Shown here one piece after another: positions 26,806 through 35,909 of a DNA stretch of 64,000 nucleotides; the stretch's first letter is position 1, and each line of letters opens with the position of its first letter. The notes under the pieces are model-generated. The model did not search any database. It had not been told where the DNA came from and was given only the letters and a program-made list of their open reading frames with translations. The translations under genes and the position numbers were made by a program. Source of the stretch: CAMTVQ01 sp947085255. Its GTDB lineage: Bacteria; Bacteroidota; Bacteroidia; Sphingobacteriales; Sphingobacteriaceae. The stretch spans positions 1 through 64,000 of the forward strand of contig CAMTVQ010000006.1 of assembly GCA_947085255.1 (NCBI GenBank), in the 5' to 3' direction.

Positions 26806-28043
26806 TTCAGAATATTAGTAATCACGACCTCTACACGCGAGTTTATCTGCGCCTTTTCAAAATCGTCGGTTACGATGAGGGGTTCTTTACCACCCAAACC
26901 TCTATAGGTAATGCGTTTGGCGTCTATTCCTTTTTGGGTTAAAAAATCACGAATTGCTTCTGCCCTACGGTAAGATAGGCGCTGCAAAAAGTATTGATCG
27001 GCCAACTTATTGGTATTGGTATGCCCTTTAATATCTATATAAATACCTGGGTAGTTTTTCAGAAACCCATACAAACGGTACAATTCTGGCTCCGAGGTAG
27101 GCTTTATAAGCGACTTATTAGGCTGAAATCTAATATTGTAGAAGTTTGCACGTACACCTACCCGTATAGAATCGAGCGAAAAATTTTGAGACACTTCTGT
27201 AGCCGTTACCTTTCGGTAATTTACACTTTCCGATTTTGGCATAAAGCCCTGCCCTTCTACTGTAAACACGTACTTCCGCACAAATAAATTCACACTATAC
27301 TCACCCGTCAACGAATCGCTAAATACCGTTGCCACTACTTTACCCGTAGTATCTTGCTCTACGGTAATTTTTGCTTTTACCGGCAACATCGTTACAGCAT
27401 CCGTAACGATACCACTTACCTTAAGTTTTTTGAGTTTTATCGTTTTATCATTCGCTTTAGCTTTAGGCTTTGGCAAACTTACTTCTAACTCAAATCCCTT
27501 ACCTTTTATGTAATTATCATCTACAACCAAGTAAAAGCGGTCGCCTTTTTCTACTTCAATAGGCTTACTAAAACTATTACCTGGACCAGACGGTGCAAAC
27601 TCATTGGTGTACTCCATAGCCATACCTGTACGGCTCAAGAGCAGTCTATCATTACGTGAAATATTGCCACGAACGGGTAGTTCTTGCTTGGTTTTTATAC
27701 AAGCACAGTAAAAAGGGTCGTCTGCTTTATACAGCAACCAATCGTAATCATCATTACTATTATCGGGAGTAAGCTCAAAGGTAAGGATGCCTTCATGAGG
27801 TGCTACAAACTCGAACCAATGCGAGTGATGTTCACGAGCAAAGTAATAAATCTCGTCTTTTTTCTTGCTTTTAAACTCCTGTAATCTACCGAACCCTTTA
27901 CGTGATTTTATTTGGTAACAGGTGTTTACATCCAGTATTTTAGCCTTTGTACAATCGGCATACGTTGGCTCGCGTGGGGTACGCTGTGCCAATAGCATAG
28001 AACTGCTGAACAGAAAAAAACAGAAAAATAGGCTTATGCGCAT
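26802..28043 (-). CDS. OmpA-family outer-membrane/peptidoglycan protein
   Basis: A signal peptide (MRISLFFCFFLFSSSMLLA) precedes a beta-sandwich region with DxxDW-type features (NSNDDYDWLLYKADD), a Bacteroidota carboxypeptidase-regulatory-like domain (LKVSGIVTDAVTMLPVKAKITV, about residues 205-290), and a C-terminal OmpA/MotB domain (IDIKGHTNTNKLADQ, RRAEAIRDFL, RITYRGLGGKEPL). It likely links the outer membrane to peptidoglycan. The domain combination is common in this phylum. The gene has its own -7 box. Confidence 0.9.
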   Translation of the reverse strand: MRISLFFCFFLFSSSMLLAQRTPREPTYADCTKAKILDVNTCYQIKSRKGFGRLQEFKSKKKDEIYYFAREHHSHWFEFVAPHEGILTFELTPDNSNDDYDWLLYKADDPFYCACIKTKQELPVRGNISRNDRLLLSRTGMAMEYTNEFAPSGPGNSFSKPIEVEKGDRFYLVVDDNYIKGKGFELEVSLPKPKAKANDKTIKLKKLKVSGIVTDAVTMLPVKAKITVEQDTTGKVVATVFSDSLTGEYSVNLFVRKYVFTVEGQGFMPKSESVNYRKVTATEVSQNFSLDSIRVGVRANFYNIRFQPNKSLIKPTSEPELYRLYGFLKNYPGIYIDIKGHTNTNKLADQYFLQRLSYRRAEAIRDFLTQKGIDAKRITYRGLGGKEPLIVTDDFEKAQINSRVEVVITNILN

Positions 28044-28056
28044 ATACTACAACAAG

Positions 28057-28064
28057 CAAAAATA
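28057..28064 (-). promoter_or_regulatory. -7 box for the OmpA-type gene
   Basis: The minus strand reads TATTTTTG, 13 nt before the start codon at 28043. Confidence 0.4.
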
Positions 28065-28118
28065 GAAGAATACAGCATAAATACGCTTAAAATGGCAAAA
28101 AGTTGTTGTTGCTAGTGG

Positions 28119-28898
28119 TTAAATAGCTATTTTTCCTGTGTATACCTTATTTACAGCACCCTGTAAATGTATATTTGAAAATACACCTTCCATTTTTTGG
28201 TCAAACTTCACCGTTAACATGCCTCCAAGCGTTGTCACCTTTATGTACCCTTGCTGCATGTTCTTTTTAAAGGCATGGGCAAGTACCGCAGCTGTTACCC
28301 CTGTACCACAGGATAATGTTTCGTTCTCTACTCCTCGTTCGTAGGTACGCACCCACAATCCATCCGCTTGCTCTTCCACAAAATTTATGTTAATACCTTC
28401 TTTGGCAAATTCTGTATTGTAACGAATTGCCTTTCCTGCTTCTAGCACATTTATTTGCTCTACATCTGTTGTAAAAAGTACATAATGCGGCGAGCCTGTA
28501 TTAAGAACAAACGCGTCTGCATTAGGGGTAATTTCTGCTACATCTTGCATAGCTAGCTGTACAATATTGGCAGAAATTTTGGCATGATGCACCCCATCTA
28601 CTGCCATAAATGCTGTTGTATTTTCTATTATGCCCAACTCTTTTGCAAAAGCTACCATACACCTACCTCCATTACCACACATACTACCAGGCTTTCCGTC
28701 GGCATTGTAGTAAAGCATTTCAAAATCGAGAGTATCATGATTCTGTAATAGCATTAATCCATCTGCACCTATCCCAAACTTGCGATTACACCAGCGTTCT
28801 ACTAGTTTATAGTCAGTTGACGGAAACGTTTGCAGCCTATTATCTATAACTATAAAATCATTTCCTGTACCTTCGTACTTATAAAACAAATACTCCAT
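28119..28898 (-). CDS. dapF: Diaminopimelate epimerase
   Basis: This cofactor-free epimerase converts LL- to meso-diaminopimelate for peptidoglycan and lysine synthesis. Both catalytic cysteines are in their signatures: SMCGNGGRCM (first half) and LSCGTGVTAA (second half). The start FYKYEGTGNDFIVIDNR is the family N-terminus. The 259 aa are normal. It is a single gene behind a -7 box, divergent from the HtrA protease gene. Confidence 0.96.
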   Translation of the reverse strand: MEYLFYKYEGTGNDFIVIDNRLQTFPSTDYKLVERWCNRKFGIGADGLMLLQNHDTLDFEMLYYNADGKPGSMCGNGGRCMVAFAKELGIIENTTAFMAVDGVHHAKISANIVQLAMQDVAEITPNADAFVLNTGSPHYVLFTTDVEQINVLEAGKAIRYNTEFAKEGININFVEEQADGLWVRTYERGVENETLSCGTGVTAAVLAHAFKKNMQQGYIKVTTLGGMLTVKFDQKMEGVFSNIHLQGAVNKVYTGKIAI

Positions 28899-28931
28899 TA
28901 TTTAGTGCTAGTTGCTGTAATAGGCATTTTA

Positions 28932-28939
28932 CAAAAATA
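28932..28939 (-). promoter_or_regulatory. -7 box for dapF
   Basis: The minus strand reads TATTTTTG, 33 nt upstream of the dapF start. Confidence 0.4.
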
Positions 28940-28977
28940 GAACAATTCTAATACTATACTGTTCGTTCAATTGGCAT

Positions 28978-28985
28978 TAAATTTG
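28978..28985 (+). promoter_or_regulatory. -7 box for the HtrA protease gene
   Basis: TAAATTTG is an exact TAnnTTTG match, 36 nt before the ATG at 29022, lying back to back with the dapF promoter. Confidence 0.45.
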
Positions 28986-29021
28986 AAAACTGCGTTTACA
29001 AAAAATTAAACCTTTATAAAT

Positions 29022-30515
29022 ATGAAAAAAATAGGATTGTTTATGCTTACCGCTTTAGTAGGTGGCCTTGTGGCAGTAGGTGCATACAAATTATTGGAAA
29101 AAGATGCGCCACTATCATTTGAAGAGAAACAAAAAGTAAGTTATGCCAGCATTAAACCACCAGTGGTTGATGGAGGCTTTATCGATTTTACACAAGCTGC
29201 TGCAATAGCAACTCCTGCTGTAGTGCATATAAAAACTACGTATGAGCAACCCACTGCCGAAAGCAGCCCTAGAGGTGCAGACCCTTTTCGTGATTTTTTT
29301 GGTGATAGGGGCTTAGAGGACTTTTTTGGAGAACGACGTGGTCGTGGACCAGCAATAGGCTCTGGTTCGGGAGTAATTATTAGCAACGATGGCTATATTG
29401 TTACCAATAACCACGTAATAAAAGATGCTTCTAAAATTGATGTAGTACTAAATGACAAACGCTCGTATAGTGCCAAAGTAATAGGCAGCGACCCAAATAC
29501 TGACTTAGCATTGCTTAAAATCTCTGAAAAAAATCTCCCGTTTTTAGCCTACGCAAATTCTGACGAAGTAAAAGTTGGGGAGTGGGTATTGGCTGTAGGT
29601 AATCCCTTTAATTTAACATCTACCGTTACGGCAGGTATAGTATCGGCAAAAGGTCGTAATATTAATATTATAGGCAGCGAAGACCCCGGTGTAAAATTCC
29701 CAATCGAATCGTTTATACAAACCGATGCCGCTGTAAACCCTGGTAATAGCGGAGGCGCGCTCATTAATACACGCGGCGAACTAATTGGTATCAACACGGC
29801 TATTGCATCGCAAACAGGTTCGTATGCAGGTTATTCTTTTGCGGTACCTGTAAATATTGCCAAAAAAATAATGAACGATTTGCTGGAGTTTGGGGCTGTG
29901 CAGCGTGCATTTTTAGGTGTTACGATAAGTGATGTAACTGCTGCTTTAGCAGAAGAAAAAAGCATAAAAAGCACCAAGGGAGTGTATGTACAAGCTATAG
30001 CCGAAAATGGTGCTGCTGATGGTGCAGGTATAAAAGAAGGGGATGTAATACGTAAAGTAAATGGTGTAGAGGTAAATACTGTATCCGAATTGCAAGAACA
30101 AATTAGCCGTCAGCGCCCTGGTGATAACATTCCGGTACTTATTGTGCGTGATGATAAGGAAAAGATGATTACCGTAACTCTAAAAAATGAGGATAAAACC
30201 TATGCCGCTGTAAAGCGGGTACCCAGCGAAGTGTTAAATACCTTGGGAGCAACATTTGAGAATTTAACTGCAACCGATAAAAAGAGCTTTAAGCTACAAG
30301 GTGGGGTAAAAATTGCTGGTATTACGGGTGGAAAATTGCAACAAAATGGCATAAAACCTGGCTTTATTGTTACCAAAATAGATAATAAACCGGTGCTAAC
30401 TAAAGAAGAAGCCGAAAATATACTGGCTGCAAAAACAAGCAATACCATTACGTTGGAAGGCTTTTATCCACAGAATCCAAGTTCGAGGTATATCTTCTCG
30501 TTCAATACAAAATAA
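29022..30515 (+). CDS. Do/HtrA-family periplasmic serine protease
   Basis: A periplasmic quality-control protease. An N-terminal membrane anchor or signal (LFMLTALVGGLVAVGAYKL) is followed by a trypsin-like domain with the triad in VTNNHVI (His), NTDLALLKI (Asp) and NPGNSGGAL (Ser). Two PDZ domains follow (about residues 290-385 and 400-495) with GVYVQAIAENGAADGAGIKEGD as the first binding region. Domain order matches DegP/DegQ. The length is 497 aa. A strong terminator follows. Regulation by envelope stress is known for the family but is not visible here. Confidence 0.94.
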   Translation: MKKIGLFMLTALVGGLVAVGAYKLLEKDAPLSFEEKQKVSYASIKPPVVDGGFIDFTQAAAIATPAVVHIKTTYEQPTAESSPRGADPFRDFFGDRGLEDFFGERRGRGPAIGSGSGVIISNDGYIVTNNHVIKDASKIDVVLNDKRSYSAKVIGSDPNTDLALLKISEKNLPFLAYANSDEVKVGEWVLAVGNPFNLTSTVTAGIVSAKGRNINIIGSEDPGVKFPIESFIQTDAAVNPGNSGGALINTRGELIGINTAIASQTGSYAGYSFAVPVNIAKKIMNDLLEFGAVQRAFLGVTISDVTAALAEEKSIKSTKGVYVQAIAENGAADGAGIKEGDVIRKVNGVEVNTVSELQEQISRQRPGDNIPVLIVRDDKEKMITVTLKNEDKTYAAVKRVPSEVLNTLGATFENLTATDKKSFKLQGGVKIAGITGGKLQQNGIKPGFIVTKIDNKPVLTKEEAENILAAKTSNTITLEGFYPQNPSSRYIFSFNTK

Positions 30516-30533
30516 CCAGATTTATAGTACACA

Positions 30534-30571
30534 AAAAATCCCCGCTGAGCTATGCTTAGCGGGGATTTTTG
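30534..30571. terminator. Bidirectional Rho-independent terminator
   Basis: A long stem (ATCCCCGCT/AGCGGGGAT with GAGC/GCTT extension and loop TAT) is flanked by A6 and T5. It lies between the convergent HtrA and patatin genes. Confidence 0.9.
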
Positions 30572-30586
30572 TTTATGGGTATGGGT

Positions 30587-32824
30587 CTATTTCGCCAAGA
30601 CTGCTTTCAACTCACTAAATGCCGCTTGATTTTTTGGGTGCCATACCGAGTTTACTACACTCACTTTTTCTGCTGAAGTAAGGTGCCAACTAATAGACGC
30701 CTTCATTTTCTTTTCATCTTCCGTAAGGTACTGAAAAACCAATTGATACACAGGCAAACTCGTTTGCTGTTTCAATACAGTAATCATATTTTCTTGGTCG
30801 TACTGCTGAAAACGTTCCCAATTACCATAAAACCCAGAAATAGGATCGAACATGCGCGATATGAACGAGAAGGATTCTTTGCTCTTTAGTGGCACATCAA
30901 AAGGCGTATCGCGTATCTGTATAAACACCACGCCCGATGTGTTTTCTTCCATCCATTTTTTAAACACATTGAAATAACGCATGGTTAATTGTCCGCCCAA
31001 ATTGTCGCGCAAGCCTGCATCTATTACCTGCATAATAGGCTCGCTTGGCAAATAGGTATTGGGCGATATGTATGGAAACGAAGCCGACATGCGAATAGCA
31101 CTGGTAAGCAACAACTGGTCGGGATTATTGGCAGCAAAAAATCGAGAAAACTCTATACCGTCTACCAAATCGTAAGGTTCCTTTTGGCTGCCTCGAGGTC
31201 TACTTAAATACGCTACTTTTTGAGGAGATATAATTAGTCTGCGCCCATCGTTTATACAACTGGGACTATAGATGATCATTGGAATTTCTCCTCTGGCTTC
31301 CGGCTCGGTATATGAAGCTATGCGCTTTGCCAAAAAGCCTCCAGTATTGTTATTTATGGCTTTTTCTAAGGCATATCCCCTATCTTTATAATAGGCATTG
31401 CCGCCATCCATCACCTTTTGCAAGGGGATAAAAATATCGCTTACCGCAATGCTCAACGCTATGGGGTTCAATGCATCTCGAGATACATTTGCCAATGCTT
31501 GTCGTGTGCTTGGTATCGGTCGTTCCTGCAGTTTTCGCAAACACATTTCTCGGAAATACGTAGCCCCTAAAATACCACCCGAAGCCCCCGAAACAAAAGT
31601 GGTATGTTTAAAAAAAGCACCTCTGGTAATGCTATCTGCTACCTGCAAACAGCGTAAGGTAAAGAGTGTAGCTCGCTGACCACCCCCACTGGTACTTATG
31701 AGTATCAGCTTAGGTTTTTTACCAGTATTGCTGCCTAATCCCTTTTTCCAATTGTTTAAAATAGTAATTGTTGCCAGACTATCCGAAGTATACAAGCAAT
31801 CGGTAGCAATCGAATTGATATGCTCGCCGGTATACGGCGCGGGGTTTTTATAATCCATGCCATAGGCGGCACTAAAATTATCGAAAACGCCTACTCTGGT
31901 AAGAAATCCGAAAAACAGGATAAGAGAAATCCAAAAAACTGTTTGCCATCCTCTAAGCCAATACGTAACAGCTCCTGTAAGCATCACCACAGTAGCAAAA
32001 AGCATCAGCAAACTTGCTCCTGCAGGTATCTGAAAATACTCATTTGCACTAAACCATCCCAAAATAATCAGTATCAGCAGTGCTATTATCTGAATCATCA
32101 CGGCATTCAACTGATTTCGGGCAATTACTTTTTGCAGCATCTCTCCATTAAAAGCCGGAATATCTTTAGCATGATTGAGTGTAAATGAATGACTGAGGTA
32201 GTAAGAAGTATCCCAGCCTGCGCTGCGCGTACGCACACGTTTCCACTCCATATTTGCACCCATTACCACTTTCTTTACCTTTTGCGAGGAGGCAAGCGAT
32301 ACCTTCATGCCAAACAGTTTAAACACATCGGTACTGGTAAATAAAAAGTAACACGCCGCAAGGCTTAAAAAGAGCAGCATGCCGCTATATAAACCCGACA
32401 ACTTTATGAGTATGTCTTTTGTACTCTGAAACTCACTTTGCGATTGAAAATCAACAATTGAATAGGTATAGTAAACTAAAAAAAGCACAAACAACATCCC
32501 ATTATTAATAGAAAACTGTGTGAAAGGGCGCTTTAATCCTCCCAAAAACGGAAACAATGTGCCGTAGTTGATATAGGTAGATAAGTTGATGGTTACCAAA
32601 AAAGCCGCCAACGAAAAACCCAGCAAAAAGAAACTGGCAAAGCCCACGGTATCTAAATACTCGGGGTCTAAAAACAGGTATGGAATACCAAATTTGCTCC
32701 CTATGCTTTGGCTAATAAAGCCAAACAACAGCAACCACAGCAACATACTTAAATGGTTTTGACGAATATTGATAACCAATAACTGTACAGGAAACGATGT
32801 ATAAATCGATTTGAAATTTTTCAC
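30587..32824 (-). CDS. Membrane-anchored patatin-like phospholipase
   Basis: The N-terminal half (about residues 15-320) has about eight to ten hydrophobic segments. The C-terminal half is a patatin-like hydrolase: oxyanion-region glycines SGGGQRATLF, nucleophile elbow FVSGASGGILG (Ser in GxSGG), and the catalytic aspartate in VIDAGLRDNLGG. It would deacylate phospholipids or related lipids at the membrane. The fusion of a polytopic domain to patatin is unusual against soluble patatins but recurs in Bacteroidota. It stands alone; the 3' end is bounded by a terminator. Confidence 0.85.
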   Translation of the reverse strand: MKNFKSIYTSFPVQLLVINIRQNHLSMLLWLLLFGFISQSIGSKFGIPYLFLDPEYLDTVGFASFFLLGFSLAAFLVTINLSTYINYGTLFPFLGGLKRPFTQFSINNGMLFVLFLVYYTYSIVDFQSQSEFQSTKDILIKLSGLYSGMLLFLSLAACYFLFTSTDVFKLFGMKVSLASSQKVKKVVMGANMEWKRVRTRSAGWDTSYYLSHSFTLNHAKDIPAFNGEMLQKVIARNQLNAVMIQIIALLILIILGWFSANEYFQIPAGASLLMLFATVVMLTGAVTYWLRGWQTVFWISLILFFGFLTRVGVFDNFSAAYGMDYKNPAPYTGEHINSIATDCLYTSDSLATITILNNWKKGLGSNTGKKPKLILISTSGGGQRATLFTLRCLQVADSITRGAFFKHTTFVSGASGGILGATYFREMCLRKLQERPIPSTRQALANVSRDALNPIALSIAVSDIFIPLQKVMDGGNAYYKDRGYALEKAINNNTGGFLAKRIASYTEPEARGEIPMIIYSPSCINDGRRLIISPQKVAYLSRPRGSQKEPYDLVDGIEFSRFFAANNPDQLLLTSAIRMSASFPYISPNTYLPSEPIMQVIDAGLRDNLGGQLTMRYFNVFKKWMEENTSGVVFIQIRDTPFDVPLKSKESFSFISRMFDPISGFYGNWERFQQYDQENMITVLKQQTSLPVYQLVFQYLTEDEKKMKASISWHLTSAEKVSVVNSVWHPKNQAAFSELKAVLAK

Positions 32825-32917
32825 ATTTTAAATATAAACACAATTACAGAGTATCTCATCATACAAATTTTAATGTCTTGATTACCAAATAACTAACTAT
32901 TTTATTTTAATTTGTAC

Positions 32918-32949
32918 TTGACAATCCAAAAACAATTACTGTACATTTG
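32918..32949 (+). promoter_or_regulatory. Full Bacteroidota promoter of the SAM-riboswitch operon
   Basis: The -33 element TTGACA starts at 32918 and the -7 box TACATTTG spans 32942-32949, with 21 nt between TTG and TA. Transcription should start near 32955, about 15 nt ahead of the riboswitch. This is the best promoter in the window. Confidence 0.75.
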
Positions 32950-32969
32950 CAGCATCGTTCTTTAACAAT

Positions 32970-33093
32970 ACTTATCAAGAAAGGCAGAGGGATTGGCCCT
33001 GTGAAGCCTTAGCAACCGGTTCGCGTAAAGCGAAAAATGGTGCTAACTCCAAGTTCAGCAATATGGTTTACCATACTGTTGGCGTAGATAAGT
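32970..33093 (+). ncRNA. SAM-I (S-box) riboswitch
   Basis: The order of conserved elements is that of SAM-I aptamers: P1 5' strand ACTTATC (32970-32976), then AAGAAAGGCAGAGGGA, TGGCCCTGTGAAGCC, TTAGCAACCGGT, a variable hairpin TTCGCG/CGAA, GGTGCTAACTCC, a further hairpin (GGTTTACC region) and the P1 3' strand GATAAGT (33087-33093). P1 pairs perfectly. It lies between a strong promoter and a terminator stem, ahead of a methionine-pathway gene. High S-adenosylmethionine is expected to favour termination. Confidence 0.93.
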
Positions 33094-33125
33094 TGACTGA
33101 GTTTACTTTAATAACTGCAGATATT

Positions 33126-33161
33126 AAAAAGCTCTTTCGACTCGTCGGAAGAGCTTTTTTT
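33126..33161 (+). terminator. Riboswitch expression-platform terminator
   Basis: The stem AAGCTCTTtCGA/TCGgAAGAGCTT with loop CTCG is followed by seven T. It sits 33 nt behind the aptamer and 178 nt before the coding start, as expected for transcriptional control. The 33162-33338 stretch downstream shows no further gene. Confidence 0.85.
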
Positions 33162-33338
33162 ATTTTAAAGCAATTTGTTTTGAAATGAAAAATGGAATAC
33201 GCCAAATAACATTCAGCTCATTTTATGAGTGTTTGTGATTGGCTATTTCGTTTAAAAGCATTTTCCGACAGGATATTTTGATGGGTGTTGCCCAGCACGA
33301 TGAACTAACAAATAGTATTCATCATTAAAAAAAGCAAC

Positions 33339-34505
33339 ATGCAAGCAACAACAAAAACAATCCACAGCATTCCTGTAGATCCACTAACTGGCTCCATTTC
33401 GGTGCCCATTTACCAAACATCCACTTTTGTACAAGAAGCGCCCGGCGTACACAAAGGTTTTGATTATGCCCGCAGCAACAACCCTACCCGCAAGGCTTTA
33501 GAAGACATTTTAGCCGAACTGGAAGGCGGTGCCAAAGGCTTGGCTTTTGCCAGTGGTTTGGCGGCTATAGACGCTGTACTGAAACTACTAAGCGCCGGCG
33601 ACGAGATTGTAGCCGTAGATGATATTTACGGAGGTGCTTTTCGTTTATTCACCCATATTTATGAAAAATTTGGCATCAAAATTATCTACTGCGATGCCAG
33701 CCAAGCCGAAAATGTGGCAAAAGCCATTACGCCAAAAACCAAATTAATTTGGTTGGAAAGTCCCACCAACCCTACCCTAAAAGTCGCAGATATTGAGGCC
33801 ATTGCTGTTATTGCCAAAGCCAACAATTGCCTGTTGTGTGTAGATAATACATTTGCATCGCCAGCATTACAAAAGCCTATTGAACTGGGTGCAGATATTG
33901 TGATACACAGTGCCACAAAATACCTTGGGGGTCATAGTGATTTAATTGCTGGTGCCCTCATTACCAACACGACAGCACTTGGCGAAAAGTTGAAATTTAT
34001 TCAAAATGCATCAGGGGGTATTTTAGCTCCTTTCGATAGCTTTTTGGTAATCCGAGGTATCGAAACCTTGCACTTACGGGTATTTCAACACAGCAAAAAT
34101 GCCTTACAAATAGCCCAATACCTAACAACCTTAGAGGAGGTAGCAACCGTGTATTACCCAGGATTAGAAAGCCATCCCAACCATGCCATTGCAAAAAAAC
34201 AGCAAAAAGCATTTGGCGGGGTTATCTCTTTTAAACTAAAGGACGATACCGAAGCCGCTGCTACTGAGTTTGTAAAAAACACACAGTTATTTCAGTTGGC
34301 AGAAAGTTTGGGTGGTGTAAAAAGTTTGATTTGTCATCCCGCCAGCATGACGCATAAATCTATTCCGGTAGCACAACGCCAAGCAGCTGGAGTAGCAGAT
34401 AGTCTTATCCGCTTGTCGGTAGGCTTAGAAGATGCAGATGACTTGATCAACGATTTGCAACAAGCATTTGTACAAGTAGCAGTGAATGATTTAGCAGTAG
34501 TATAA
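33339..34505 (+). CDS. Cys/Met-metabolism PLP enzyme (cystathionine gamma-synthase / homoserine-sulfhydrylase type)
   Basis: A fold-type I PLP enzyme. TKTIHSIPVDPLTGSISVPIYQTSTF, YARSNNPTRKALE, and the PLP lysine in HSATKYLGGHSD (Lys194) are the gamma-family signature. The C-terminal VGLEDADDLINDLQQAF is typical of cystathionine gamma-synthase and -lyase. The SAM-I riboswitch in front and homoserine dehydrogenase behind point to the methionine branch, so cystathionine gamma-synthase (metB type) or a homoserine sulfhydrylase is more likely than a lyase. Sequence alone does not separate these. The start ATG 33339 is the first in frame. Confidence 0.88.
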   Translation: MQATTKTIHSIPVDPLTGSISVPIYQTSTFVQEAPGVHKGFDYARSNNPTRKALEDILAELEGGAKGLAFASGLAAIDAVLKLLSAGDEIVAVDDIYGGAFRLFTHIYEKFGIKIIYCDASQAENVAKAITPKTKLIWLESPTNPTLKVADIEAIAVIAKANNCLLCVDNTFASPALQKPIELGADIVIHSATKYLGGHSDLIAGALITNTTALGEKLKFIQNASGGILAPFDSFLVIRGIETLHLRVFQHSKNALQIAQYLTTLEEVATVYYPGLESHPNHAIAKKQQKAFGGVISFKLKDDTEAAATEFVKNTQLFQLAESLGGVKSLICHPASMTHKSIPVAQRQAAGVADSLIRLSVGLEDADDLINDLQQAFVQVAVNDLAVV

Positions 34506-34528
34506 TTCGAACAAATGAGTACTCATTA

Positions 34529-34565
34529 AGCCCCTCTCTATAATGGAGAGGGGTTGGGGTGAGGT
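34529..34565. repeat. Palindromic intergenic repeat
   Basis: CCCCTCTC (34531-34538) and GAGAGGGG (34546-34553) form a hairpin with loop TATAATG, followed by TTGGGGTGAGG. This arrangement is a recognisable dispersed repeat seen in many Bacteroidota genomes. It lies inside the met operon between the PLP enzyme and homoserine dehydrogenase. Confidence 0.65.
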
Positions 34566-34581
34566 TTAACTAATCAAAAAA

Positions 34582-35832
34582 ATGAACAGAAAAAATATCA
34601 ATATTGGCTTATTTGGCTTCGGCTGTGTAGGCAAAGGATTATACGAAGTACTGCAACAAACACCTGGTTTGCAGGCGCAAATCCTCAAAATTTGTGTAAA
34701 GGATAAACTTAAAGAACGTGCTATTGCGGCAAATTACTTTACGTATGATGCCAACGAAGTACTTTATCACCCAGATATTAACGTAATTGTAGAACTTATT
34801 GATGACTCCGATGCCGCATTTCATATTGTGAGTACTGCATTAAAAAATGGCAAATCGGTAGTTACTGCCAATAAAAAAATGCTTGCCGAGCACCTGCCAG
34901 AACTACTCGAATTGCAGCAAAAATACGGTGCATCGCTACTTTACGAAGCCGCTGCTTGTGCCAGTATTCCCGTAATACGCAACTTAGAAGAATATTACGA
35001 CACCGATTTATTGCACTCTTTTCAGGGTATCGTAAATGGCTCAACCAATTACATCCTTACCAAAATTTTTAGAGACAACCTGAATTTTGCAGAGGCCTTG
35101 GCGGAGGCACAAGAAAAAGGATTTGCCGAAAGCAATCCAAAATTAGATGTAGAAGGCTATGATGCTAAATACAAACTCACCCTACTTGTGGCGCATGCCT
35201 TTGGCATTATTGCCCATCCCGATGAATTGTTCAATTTGGGCATTCAACGTATTGGCGAGTTAGATGCCCGTTATGCCAAAGAAAAAGGATATAAGATAAA
35301 GCTTTTGGCACATGCCCAAAAAGTAGGCGAAAATATTCTTGCCTTTGTAGCGCCACAATTTGTAGCTCCTACTCATCCCTTTTATTATGTGGATGATGAA
35401 TACAATGGTGTACAAGTAGAAGGCTGCTTTGCCGACAAACAGTTTTTTATTGGTAAAGGTGCGGGCAGTCATCCTACAGCTTCTGCTGTGCTTTCCGATA
35501 TATCTGCACTCAGTTATGGGTATCAATACGAGTACAAAAAGCAACAGCAGAACCAGCATCTCGCACTTACACAGGAGTTTGATTTAGAAGTTTTTGTGAG
35601 TTACGCTTCTACCGATAGCATCGACATTACTGATTTTAGCAGCATTAGCGAACGGTACCAATCTGTACACGAAAATTATATATGCGGTACAATACCTTTT
35701 CAGCAACTAATAGAAGCGGCCTGGCTAAACAGCCCAACTGTATCTGTAATTCTTACCCCACACTGGCAACAACATAAACAAAAAATAGCCGTGCAAAATG
35801 AGTATCAATCCGCTGTAAATGAACGTAAATAA
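34582..35832 (+). CDS. Homoserine dehydrogenase
   Basis: This NAD(P)-dependent enzyme makes homoserine from aspartate semialdehyde, feeding methionine and threonine. The Rossmann start INIGLFGFGCVGKGLYEVL has the GxGxxG-type loop. VTANKKMLAEH (catalytic Lys region) and LLYEAAACASIPVIRNL, then IVNGSTNYILT, are family signatures. The final about 75 residues (FDLEVFVSYASTDSIDI onward) may be a divergent ACT-like regulatory domain. It is the second gene of the SAM-riboswitch operon, 76 nt behind the PLP enzyme with a palindromic repeat between. Confidence 0.93.
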   Translation: MNRKNINIGLFGFGCVGKGLYEVLQQTPGLQAQILKICVKDKLKERAIAANYFTYDANEVLYHPDINVIVELIDDSDAAFHIVSTALKNGKSVVTANKKMLAEHLPELLELQQKYGASLLYEAAACASIPVIRNLEEYYDTDLLHSFQGIVNGSTNYILTKIFRDNLNFAEALAEAQEKGFAESNPKLDVEGYDAKYKLTLLVAHAFGIIAHPDELFNLGIQRIGELDARYAKEKGYKIKLLAHAQKVGENILAFVAPQFVAPTHPFYYVDDEYNGVQVEGCFADKQFFIGKGAGSHPTASAVLSDISALSYGYQYEYKKQQQNQHLALTQEFDLEVFVSYASTDSIDITDFSSISERYQSVHENYICGTIPFQQLIEAAWLNSPTVSVILTPHWQQHKQKIAVQNEYQSAVNERK

Positions 35833-35852
35833 CTGCTCTATTAACGTTTACT

Positions 35853-35868
35853 TAATTTTGTACCTTTG
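35853..35868 (+). promoter_or_regulatory. Two adjacent -7 boxes upstream of the collagen-like gene
   Basis: TAATTTTG (35853-35860) and TACCTTTG (35861-35868) both match TAnnTTTG and abut each other. The ATG is at 35910, so the leader would be about 35-50 nt. A TTG 19-21 nt upstream of either box is not clear. Confidence 0.5.
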
Positions 35869-35909
35869 TATGCGAAAAATTTCGTGCTTACTTTGCTATA
35901 TATCCCTTT

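Noticed and set aside
34529..34565. Terminator between the PLP enzyme and homoserine dehydrogenase
   Set aside because: The hairpin is GC rich but is followed by TTGGGGTGAGG, not T residues, and matches a common dispersed repeat.
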